Source: Symsagittifera roscoffensis
Taxonomy: Eukaryota; Xenacoelomorpha; Acoela; Convolutidae
Direction of reading: 5' to 3'
Length of the DNA stretch: 64,000 nt
NCBI RefSeq assembly: GCF_963678635.1
Contig: NC_087067.1
Span: forward strand, 10,955,716 to 11,019,715
Positions 48,480-58,400 of this stretch are shown here, in pieces. The notes under the pieces are model-generated. The model made no database searches. It saw only the letters and a list, made by a program, of their open reading frames with translations, and was not told where the DNA came from. Position 1 is the first letter of the stretch; each line of letters begins with the position of its first letter. Made by a program: the position numbers and the translations under genes.

Positions 48480-49030
48480 TGTGCCATTCTGCCGGATGAC
48501 ACAGCATAACCTTCCCGCGACAGAAAAAAGAGTGACTAAAGGCCTTATGAACAGAAAAGTGTTGCGACGGAGGGTCAGAATGTTCTAGAATTTTTATTTT
48601 TAAAATTTCGATCGGAAGAAGAACATTTCTGAGAAATAGAAAAAAGACGGCCATTTTGAATAGAAAAGACGAAAATCAGAACCACGATATAGATTGTGAA
48701 GAACAGTTGTATCAGAGACAGAAAAACACGGAGCCTCTTATCGTGGCAAGAACACACGATAAGGACCTTAGCGACAGATATTTGTGGAGACGGAGGCTTC
48801 AGTGGGGGGAAGAGAAATACCACGGAACCCTCCCGGGACACGAAATATAGGAGATAAGAGTGTTATCTCAAGAAAATCACGGGAGCGGAGGCTTGGTCCC
48901 CCAGAGACTGTTATATGTGAAGGGACTGGGTAAACTGACTATAACAGCTGCTGTAATGTCCTAGATCTTAATTAACACCGTTATTATTTAATATTTCAGA
49001 GCATGAGTAGATAGAAAAAAGGAAAGGGTC

Positions 49031-49049
49031 AATCCATCTCCAATGGATT
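49031..49049. promoter_or_regulatory. Conserved LTR palindrome AATCCAT-N5-ATGGATT
   Basis: The same element in C is TTGATCCAT-N5-ATGGATCAA, with close versions in A and B. The five-base loop is kept in all four copies. The position is upstream of a TATA-like box, so it may be a protein-binding site or an RNA hairpin. Confidence 0.55.
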
Positions 49050-49075
49050 TAAGGTAAAACTGTCACACAAAAACA

Positions 49076-49084
49076 TATAAAAAT
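49076..49084 (+). promoter_or_regulatory. TATA-like box of the copy D LTR
   Basis: TATAAAAAT lies 27 bases after the LTR palindrome. Copies B and C have AATAAA-type sequences in the same place. This is the likely promoter of the genomic transcript, by position only. Confidence 0.45.
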
Positions 49085-49370
49085 GGGTTGTTCGAGCCTT
49101 GTTTTTAATGACAATCACGTAGTCTGAGGATCCGAGACTCAGCTATGTGGTTGTGTTCGCATGCAAACGAAAGCTGATCAAAAGTCGTTTGACTGATGGC
49201 CTAAAAATGGTAACTTTTTACTTTGCCCTAGACAGACATCAACTGGCAAGGTCCAGACGGTGAAAAACGAGTAGAATTAAGGTAACTGACGCCTGCCAGT
49301 CGTTGATAGGTACTTTTTCTACGCTCCGTCGCTGTGTGATATTTGGGCGAATGTTACATAGACGTTTTTA

Positions 49371-49388
49371 TGGCGCTCCTGGGTGGGC
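49371..49388 (+). other. Candidate primer-binding site of copy D
   Basis: TGGCGCTCCTGGGTGGGC follows GTTTTTA, as in A and B. It starts with TGG as expected for a tRNA 3' CCA. The tRNA was not identified. Confidence 0.5.
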
Positions 49389-49436
49389 CTGTTAAAGGCA
49401 TGAAACCATCATGATCAGCAAGCGTTTCAGCGACGT

Positions 49437-49503
49437 ACCCTCCGCTCCGGGCGTAAGCCCGAGTTAGAGGCCTTAATGACCGTTGTTGTACTAGGGGGAA
49501 GGT
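49437..49503 (+). repeat. 67-nt leader unit 0
   Basis: It begins ACCCTCC and ends GGAAGGT (one mismatch to the closing arm of the others). The internal CCGAGTTAGAGGCCTTAAT falls at the same offset as CCGAGTTAAGGGTCTTAAT in unit 3. Confidence 0.7.
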
Positions 49504-49507
49504 GCGT

Positions 49508-49574
49508 ACCCTCCGTCTAGTGCAATTTAGCTTTTTAACTTAGTTAACACCGAAAATTCCGGGGGCCGGAGGGT
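49508..49574 (+). repeat. 67-nt leader unit 1
   Basis: It begins ACCCTCC and ends GGAGGGT, exactly 67 nt. It contains TTAACTTAGTTAA as an inner stem. It aligns without gaps to unit 2 (shared AGTG-AATTT and CCGGAGGGT). Confidence 0.8.
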
Positions 49575-49882
49575 TAGGTGGGAAATCTAGAGCCCGCTTG
49601 TCCTGAGGTCCCAGGACCAAAAACAATTAAAGAGAAAGCGTAAAACCAAACAAAAATAGTGTATAACCAAGAAAAAGCCAAAAACAAATTTATTTAAAAA
49701 CAAAAAAGTACAAAAAACATTTAAAAAATCCAAAAAAGACCAAAAACAGTAAAAAACATAAAGTGACAGTTTATATGTTATTTCCGGACGAGATGTGATC
49801 TGACCTTCCTAATTGTTGTTGTTTCAGATTGATTTATATCGTTTCTGATAGAGAGATTGTGTGTTTTGGTGAAGGGTTGGGT

Positions 49883-49949
49883 ACCCTCCCTCGAGTGTAA
49901 TTTGAGTGTTTAAGCACGTTAATGGTGATTTTGCCGGTGACCGGAGGGT
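49883..49949 (+). repeat. 67-nt leader unit 2
   Basis: It is bounded by ACCCTCC and GGAGGGT and is 67 nt. Inner TTTAAGCACGTTAA sits at the same offset as in the other units. Confidence 0.8.
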
Positions 49950-50108
49950 AGAGTGGCAGGCTGATCAACGTGTTCCACACTCAACAGGGACATCAAGGAC
50001 AACATCCGCAACGACTGTTGGGTATCGTTGAAGCAATTTTAGTATCGTTCGGGTACTATTTCCTTAAAACTTAAGTGGTGGGGGGCACAATTGGCGCGGT
50101 CCGATTGT

Positions 50109-50175
50109 ACCCTCCATCGATTACAAATTTCCGAGTTAAGGGTCTTAATTCGGATATTTTTATGCAAAGGAGGGT
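50109..50175 (+). repeat. 67-nt leader unit 3
   Basis: It is bounded by ACCCTCC and GGAGGGT and is 67 nt. The central CCGAGTTAAG-GGT-CTTAATTCGG forms a hairpin with 9 of 10 pairs. Confidence 0.8.
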
Positions 50176-50585
50176 ATAGTACTATTTATTAATGACTATT
50201 TATAGATTATTGTCCTTACTATATATTACTTATCTCCTATTTAGAAGATAAGAAACACCCATTTTTTGTCGAAAATTACCAATTTTCGACCAAACTGTAG
50301 ACCCCCAAATTTTCGGATATCCGAGCTTTTCCGATAGGCAAAAAGCTTTTATATAGAGAGTAGCCACGTAGTTCGATCCCCTTTATTAAAGAAACCGCGT
50401 GAGCAAAGATTCAGTGGAAGTTAGAAAAACGAGAATTTTTCGACCAAAATTTTGATAATTTTCTGTATTTTGTCAATCTGTTTTGAGGATCGAGTTTTTG
50501 AGTTTTTAGAGTTAGAGCAATAAAATTTTTTGCGTTAGGAGCGTGCTAGCATAACGTGCTCGGTTACTAGAGAAATTTTTGGGTA

Positions 50586-50652
50586 ACCCTCCGAGTAGCT
50601 CCGTGGATAGAGCTAACGACTTAAGGTTTGGAAAAGGAAGGAATCGGAGGGT
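50586..50652 (+). repeat. 67-nt leader unit 4 with tRNA D-arm-like sequence
   Basis: It is bounded by ACCCTCC and GGAGGGT and is 67 nt. It contains TAGCTCCGTGGATAGAGC, which resembles a tRNA D arm (TAGCTC...GAGC), followed by ACTTAAGG like an anticodon loop. The T arm is not recognisable, so it is not called a tRNA gene. Confidence 0.7.
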
Positions 50653-51154
50653 CCAAATTTGATAGTTTTTGGCCAAATTTTTGTTTCTAAACCAATTTTG
50701 GTCCGGTTTTTTGCATTATTCCAGTGCCGTACAGGGCTACTACGCTCATTTCAAGTACTTTTAGGCACTTTCGACCGGAATTGCGGAAAAAGTCTTTCAG
50801 ATCCTATACAGGTGGTGAAAAAGGCCATTTTGACGAACGCGTTTTTGGCGATTTCTCAAAGACTAGTTATCCGATCGGGATAATTTTGGTACCATAAGTC
50901 GACGTTTTTGACCACTTTTCCGAATCGCAACCGTTTTTGGGTTGATTATTTCGGAAAAGAAAAATTTTTTAGAATTTGTTGGTTCGGAGGGTCCAAGTAA
51001 CGGGCAACCCTCCGAGCGGCAGAAAATTTTATCAAAACATCCTTTTATTCAACTGGGAAGGTTGACCGTGTCAGCCAACCTAGTTTTAAGTCAGGTAGAC
51101 CGCTTTCAGAGGCTTTACTGCGGTGATTTAACCCTTTTTCTTGATTTTGGGGGA

Positions 51155-51525
51155 ACCCTCCGAAGTGACCCTCCGGAGGCAGCTAAGCCCTTTAGCAACC
51201 CTCCTTAGTGGAAAATTTCCACGAGATCACCCTAAGAAGTTGAAACAGCTCCCCCTAGAACCCTTAGCTTATTTTGACGCTTTTTGAAGCTAGTAGGAGA
51301 ACCTTCCAAGTGAGATCAGAAAATTTGAAAATTTTGGAGGTACCCTCCGAAGTGACCCTCCGGAGCGTATTAAGCATCTTATTGACCCTCCTTAGTAAAT
51401 TTAGGGGGACCCTCCGAAGTAACTTGGGTGATTAAGATACCCTCCTAAGTAAGTTGAGTGATTGAGGTACCCTCCGAGGTAACCCTCCGGAGTGTCTTAA
51501 ACCTTCTAGCGACCCTCCTTGTAAG
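51155..51525 (+). repeat. ACCCTCC repeat cluster with fixed spacing
   Basis: Three composite units start at 51,155, 51,342 and 51,469. In each, ACCCTCCGARGT is followed by a second ACCCTCCGGAG exactly 13 nt later and a third ACCCTCCTT 30 nt after that. Single ACCCTCC boxes at 51,409, 51,439 and 51,469 are spaced by exactly 30. Confidence 0.8.
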
Positions 51526-51726
51526 AGACTTGAGTAAACCTCCTGTGGCAATTTGGGAAACGGAAAATATCCATTTAATTAGGATCATATTAGGATATTA
51601 GGCGTGCTCATCAGGATCATAAGAACCCATTCTGACCCGGAAATTCGTGATCAACTTTGGATTCTATATTGGGTGTATTAGAAGTACCCGAACAAGATTT
51701 TTTTTTGATTGTGATTTTGTTGAGTG

Positions 51727-52070
51727 GTTGCCTTGAGCTACTTAATAGGAAAGTTCGGGCAATCCGGGAACAAATAAAGGAAGACCTCGGTGGGTGTATT
51801 AAGCAAATACACACCCACTTGAGAAGAAGAATTGTTCCCTACTCTCGTGCACTTGGAGCAGTCCGAGTGTGGGAGAGCTTTTTCATAGATTTGACGAGTT
51901 TTCGACCAAGAGGTTGCCTTGAGCTACTTAGTAGGACAGCTCGGGCAATCGCAGGACACCCAAAAGAAGACCTCGGTGGGTGTATTAGGCAAATACACAC
52001 CCACTTGAGAAGACTGTGTCCTGGGCTTCGTTCTTTCGGATCGTTCCGATTGGGGGAAGTCTTTTTCTTT
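51727..52070 (+). repeat. 186-bp tandem duplication with conserved hairpin
   Basis: The two units start GTTGCCTTGAGCTACTTA at 51,727 and 51,913. The best-kept part contains GTGGGTGTATT...ATACACACCCAC (51,790-51,818 and 51,976-52,004), able to form a stem of 8 plus 3 pairs with a small bulge. Confidence 0.85.
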
Positions 52071-52490
52071 AAGACTAAGTTTTATTTATCTATTTCTGAA
52101 TCATCACTGCTTTTTATCGAAGATTGTTTAATTTTAACAAAGCAGTGACTTGATAATTTGTGTGGCGATAAATTGATACTGACAAAAGGTCGCTGTCATC
52201 TGTAGGATATTCTTATCTGATTATCGATTGTGTTTTGTGTGTCGATTATATCTTGTGGAAACTTAGTGATACTGTTATACTATACAACCGGGTTGAGTTA
52301 GCATTATATCAATACTGGGTAGACCCTGTGTGTAACTTTAGCTGAGTCACTAATTTAGTCGTGAGAGATCTAAGAGACATTTTGATACTGACGGAATCGA
52401 GTAGGCAGCGTTAAGTGATTTAACTAAATCTTGTTTGTGGTACGTTTGCATTGCCATCAAATTACGAATATTTTCATTTTGAACAAAACT

Positions 52491-55400
52491 ATGCAGCGCA
52501 GGGACTCGTTAGGATCGACTACTAAAATTCCCAGGCTAAGCAAGGGAAGCAAGCGGAAATTTAGAACTAGGCGTAGCCAAACCTCGTTTAGCAGCGCTTC
52601 CGACGCGTTTGCTGAAGACGAATCGACTAAAGGTCAACCTGATCTTTCAGTGATCGAAATGAAACTAAGGAGCGAGAAAAACCTTGATGGCAATCGAGGG
52701 CGGAGCGCCGAGGCCGAGCCTGCGAGCGAAACGCCGGTGGATCCCTTTGACGAAGGGGAGCGAACGCTCATTCGACCCGACTTTGAGCCAGACGAGGTCC
52801 TCGAACGAGAGGAAGTCGAGAGGACAGAGGAGACCTCGGAGCGTTCCGAGGTCGAACCTCGGGAGGAGGTGTTGTACAGGGGAATGTCCAAATCAGAGAC
52901 TAAGAGCTATAAATGGAGAAAGGAACCTTCACATCTGACAAGTGCACACTCATCCTTGGCCAAACAGAGTAACAACGCGATGATGTCGAGTATGAGTCCG
53001 GGTAAAGAGCAGACGTTCTCGAAGGCCAAGAAGAGTTGGAAGTCCTTGTACGACGAACGCATGGCGTCACTACCAACTGTAGGTTTGACTTCCAGTGATG
53101 ACTACCCGGAGATAACCCATCCGGATGTGAACTTCACACCGTGCCCAAGGAACGACATGAGCAGGGAGGCGTCTTCTGCCTCGCCGACCAGGCCTATGTC
53201 AGATGGGATAACGATGGGAGCATCATCAACGTTTGACAGACTGATGACGTCAATGCACAAGCAAAAGGGCGGTGCGTCATCAAGTACTAGGCTACAGCCA
53301 CAGTTGACCTCGTCTTCTCTGGGGCTAACCCCGCCATTGGGGGCAGCTGGTGACATAAGTGATATGTTCGCTGGTGTGATGAATGGCCTGGATGAATTGA
53401 GGCGAGACATGACTAAGAGGATAGATCAAGTTGACGAGAGAGCTCACCATGGTCGAGAGAGTTTGAAAGATGAGCTAACGCACGTGAAGTCGCAGGCGAG
53501 GTTTGATCAGGCTCAATTGATTCGTGACACCGATCAATGCCTGGCCGAGAGCCTGGCACAGGCAAATAAAGAGTCAGAGGAAAGAGAGGCTAGGATGACA
53601 AGAGAGATCGAGCGATTGTTGAATGATCATGATAATACCTACGCCCAAACGATGACTGGCCTGGAAAGGAGGTTGGACGCCAAATCTGACTTGATGATGC
53701 GGAAGCTTGACGCGATCCTGAATGGGAATAGTTGGCAGGAGCATTCCAACTCAAGGGAGCGCTCACGCCATGCGAATGTTGGAGATGGTACGGGCAACAG
53801 TGCCAGAGCCCAGCAAGGCTCGAGAACGAACTACGAACATAGAAACAAGGAGCGGCCAAGGGCAGCCCCGCAGAGGCCTGGCTGGACAAATCCAGTCCCA
53901 CCGGAGGCAGATGCCACCCCGGAGACAAGATTTCCAACCGTGCCACAAGTCAGTTCAGTACCAGATCTGACTACAGTCTCACAAGACACAACGATGTATG
54001 CCTCGATGTTTGAGCCTCTGAACAGATCTCTTGAAACATTCATCACCAAGCTCTCGAAGTCAATCGAGAGAGGAGAGAGGTCAAGAAGAACACTGAAAAA
54101 GCCAAAGTCATATAAAGACGAGTCGGACGGCTGCATTGATACTTGGATAGAGGTGATGAAGTTACACTTTGAGGAAGAGAATCTCTCCCAGAAACAAGAG
54201 TGCAGCGCGCTGACGAGCAACTTGGAGGGTACTGCACTAAATTGTGTAATGGCAAAAAGAGCCAATGAGAGAGACAGCGCTCGCAAGATATTCGACATCC
54301 TGCTGAATCGTTTTGGCTCTGGAGTACAAGGGCACCAGGCCATGGTGAAGTTCGAGAAGAGGCGTCAGAGAGATGAAGAATCAATAGATAAATTCTTGGA
54401 CGACCTTGAATTGCTCAGGAGGAGAAGCAACCCGGATGAGAGAATATCCGAGCGAAACTTGGCGATTGCTTCGAAGTTTATGGATGGAGTAAGGAGTGAG
54501 GAGCTGAAGACGATGTTGGCCACTCACTTCACCCTGTCGCTTGACCAGGTACCCACGCCCGACGACTTGCGTATGAAGTCACGCGAGTATTTACTCATAA
54601 AACCGAGGGCGCAAAACCGTTACAGCAATTATGGCAACTATAGCGGGACAAACACTGGTGCGAATTCCAGTTGGTACAAACCTCGCGATGACGTGGACAA
54701 GAGGAGGTCGTGCGCGAATTGTGGTTCGATGGACCATCACGTTTCTGCGTGTTCTGCATACAAACAGAACATGAAGGCCATAGGCCACTTTCTTGAGGAC
54801 GCCGACGCGACCGACGAGGATCATGAGGAGTACGTCAGGGGGCTCATCATGAAATATGGTCCGAGGTGTTTCTTCTGTAATTTGGAGGGACACTTCAAGT
54901 CGGATTGTACTCAATTTTGGGACGCAGTAGCGGACGCGAAACATCCCCGCCACGAAGAGGCGCTTTCGGGTGTCAAGGCCAGTCGAGCACGTCTGATGAA
55001 CGAGGCTGAATCTCGGAGAAAGGAAACGACACCGAGCACCTTTGCGACCAAAAAGGTTAAGACATGGCCTGACGAGGTGGTAGCCTCGAACCTCGAAGCA
55101 GAGTCGTCTAGTCCACTCAAGGTGGATTACGGCCTGGCGGCAAGGACAGCGCTGCAGAATGTCAAACAGGACCTTGCCACGAAAGAAGTGGAGCAATGGG
55201 TAAGGTCGGAGCTGGAGAGCACAGATCTTCGGGAAAGTCTTAATGTCCTGAGTAAGACGACAAGAGCAGAAGATGAAAAAGAGCCCAAGAAACAGGGACT
55301 AAAACTGAACGTTATATCTGGCAAGACTTTCGGCATGACGAAGGCAGGGACCAAAATAATGTCTATCATCTCAGTTGCAGGGCACCAGGTGGTCAAGAAC

Positions 55401-58400
55401 CTGCGCGAGCCATCCGAGATTACACTGGTCCACCTGGACATCTATGCCGACTACCTGAAGGAGAAGGATCCCAAACTGGACTCCAGGGCAGTGCGAGCGC
55501 TGCTCACAACGGGAGGTCCGAGGCTGATGAAAGTGGACGGACATTATATCGATGTCCATGGCCGTTACCCGATTCTGATGAACGTGGATGGCATCAATAT
55601 CTACACGAAAGCTCACATAACTGATACGAACGATCAGGTTGGCCGGATATACATTGGTCAAGAGGAGCTGAAGGTCAGACGAAACGGACACAACGCGATG
55701 CTCGAACAAGATGCTGTGCATATTGGTTGCGAGGCAGATCTGGCCGCACACGTTCTGGACGTGCAAGGCAGACAACTTTCAGTAAAGGGACTGCTAGACA
55801 CGGGAGCAGTAGTTAGTGTCATGCCAGTCAATACTTGGACCGACATGGGTTTTGATAGGTCGGATCTCATACCGACAAAAATCAGGTTGGCAGCTGCCAA
55901 TCAGGGAGCGATCTATGTCGCCGGACGAACTCCGATCATCTCACTGCAGCTCGGAGGGAGACATCTTTGGATGAGCTTCCTAGTAGTAGAGAATTTGGAT
56001 GAATCCGATCAGTTCATCCTAGGAAGGGATTTCGTTCGCAACTTTGACGTCACGATCGATCTCAATGACGGATTGATTAGGATCAAGGATCCTGAAAGAA
56101 AGTATGAGAAAAGACCCCTTAATAAGATCTTAATTAATCAGGCCAAGGTGCCGATTTTTCTGGATCGAAAAGTTAGATTAAAACCGAACCAAGCCGTAAT
56201 AGCAACTTTTAGGATGAGGAACTTGAATGAACTCAGCAATGACAGACAGGTGTGTCTGGTACCAAATCCAAACAGTAAAAGCTCGGCTATTTTAGGAAGA
56301 AGCTACTCACTCACTCAGAGCGGACTGTGTGTGAGTGTGTTATTGAACACAGAAGCAACAACAGTGACAATACAGAGGGGAAAGAAACTTGGCTACGCTT
56401 TGCCTCTGAACACAGACTTTCTGAGTGTGGAGAACTTGAAGAAGTTTGACGTAACTAAATGTCCATTACATGCGAACCAAGAATGTATAATGAAAAGAGT
56501 AATTGAATTGAAATCTTCTAGGAAATTGTTTTCAATGAAGTCGGAAACAGATGATGGGCTGTCTAGTTGTTCCAACTTTCCTGAGAGGCCGACGGAAGCA
56601 GAGTTAGCAGCGAATAGGCCTGTCCTACCTGAGATAGAACATCTGAAGGGTAAAATATCTGACAAGGAACTAGATTCGCTCAGGGCGGTGCTAGATCGGA
56701 ACGCAGACGTTTTTTCAAAGCATAAGGCCGATATAGGTTGTTGCAATTTTGTAGAGCACGAGATTGAGATAGAAGAGGGCTCGGTACCTCATAGGGAAGG
56801 GGCGAGAAGAATGACCCCAAAAAAGTCAGAAGCGTGTAGGAAGGAAATTGAAATGTTAATGGAGTACGACATGATTGAGCCGTCGAAGTCCCCATGGGCT
56901 TGTGGCGTGGTCATGGCGAAAAAGAAAGGGGGACAACTCAGATTTTGTTGTGATTTCCGTTATCTGAACGCAGTGACTATAAAGGACGCATACCCGATTC
57001 CCCGCATCGATGAGAGTCTATCCAAGCTGGGAGACGCTAAGTTCTTCACGACGTTGGATTTGGGCTCCGCATTCTGGCAAGTGCCACTCAGAAAGCAAGA
57101 TCGAGAGAAAACAGGTTTCGCGTGTGAGCTGGGACTGTTCCAGTGGAAGAGGATGCCATTCGGATTGTGCAACGCGACGGCCACATTCCAGCGACTGATG
57201 GCCCAGGCACTCACGAGCGTCACTAAGAAATACGGGAATCTCATTATGTGTTATGTCGATGATGTCGTGATTGCAACACCAACCTTGGAAGACCACATAG
57301 AAAGGTTGGAGGAGGTGTTTTCTTGCATGAAGCAGGCGGGTCTGAAATGCAAACCCTCTAAGTGTGAAATCCTCAGGGATTCCATAAAGTATCTGGGCCG
57401 CCTGGTTGACAAACATGGAGTGAGACCAGATCCCGAAGCGGTTGAAGCAGTGCTGACCTGGAAGGCACCTAAAACAGATACACAGCTGATGAGTTTTCTG
57501 GGATTCGCAAATTATTATCGAGAGTTCATCAAGGGGTATGCTGACAAGATATACCCCATGCAGAGGCTGATGAGAAACAAGGGCAAAAAGTTCACCTGGA
57601 CTGATGAGGCACAAGTCTCATTTGAAAACATCAAACGTGAACTTTGCGAGGCACCGGTCCTCGGCATGCCAACGGAGAAGGGAATGTTCGTGCTGGACAC
57701 GGATGCATCAGTGGTTGCGATATCAGGCATACTTCACCAAGAGCAGGAGTGGAACGGGAGAACGGTTCTTCGTCCGATAGCTTATGGAAGTAAAGTCCTG
57801 AGTGACACTGAGATGAAGTACGGCGCACCAAAAGCGGAGATGTTTGATGTGATCACGTTCGTGGAAAAATACAGGGCCTACCTGGGGAGTGCTCCATTCA
57901 AGTTACGTGTGGACAATCGTGCCCTTGCCTGGCTGAAAACCTATTCGATGGATCAAAGCTACATTGGTCGTTGGATCGTGCGCTTGGATGGATACCACAT
58001 GATCATAGAGCACCGTACCCGTGACAAGCACCAGAACGCAGATAGCCTCCGTAAAAAGACAGAATTTTATGAGCGCCTCGAGGAGAAGCAGGCTAACCAA
58101 TCAGAGATCAAAGAGGGGTTTTCCTTTCTGGACAAAGAAACCTACGATGAGCTGCCACTTACTAGGTGGTTAGACAAATCAGGACATCCTATACCTGGAC
58201 ACCCTGACCTTCCAGTGGAGACGGCCGCGGAGATAAAGCTTTTAGCCAGAGGCGAACCCGTTCCGTTGGACCTGCTAGTCCGATCCAACTTGGTACAGCA
58301 AGAACTGACCAGGCTGGGTATAAACAGCATCGCTTTATTGAATAAGACGGTGAACGTGGCGCCGGACGTCATGGGAAAACTCCGTGACTTGTTGGATAGG

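Larger units (their letters stand above)
48480..49358 (+). repeat. 5' LTR of copy D
   Basis: It starts TGTGCCATTCTGCC at the point where copy C ORF2 is cut and ends ATGTTACA. It aligns in order with the LTR of copy C (palindrome, TATA-like box, TGTTACA end) but is diverged. The 3' boundary could be up to 12 bases further right, just before the primer-binding site. Confidence 0.75.
49389..52490 (+). other. Copy D untranslated leader
   Basis: This 3.1 kb stretch lies between the primer-binding site and the ORF1 ATG. It contains five 67-nt ACCCTCC/GGAGGGT units, a cluster of ACCCTCC-spaced repeats (51,155-51,525) and a 186-bp tandem duplication (51,727 on). Open frames at 50,659-51,208 and 51,657-52,148 are present, but differences between the duplicated units are mostly amino-acid-changing, so I do not call them genes. 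Confidence 0.65.

Noticed and set aside
50586-50652. A functional tRNA gene
   Set aside because: The length is only 67 nt, the T arm is absent and there are extra bases between acceptor-like stem and D arm. Reported only as tRNA-like.
51657-52148. 163-codon open frame before ORF1 in copy D
   Set aside because: It spans the 186-bp duplication. Differences between units are mostly amino-acid-changing, and no start context or homologue is seen in copies A-C.
57018-57614. Antisense open frame opposite the RT of copy D
   Set aside because: It is a shadow of the conserved sense codons with no independent conservation in copy C.
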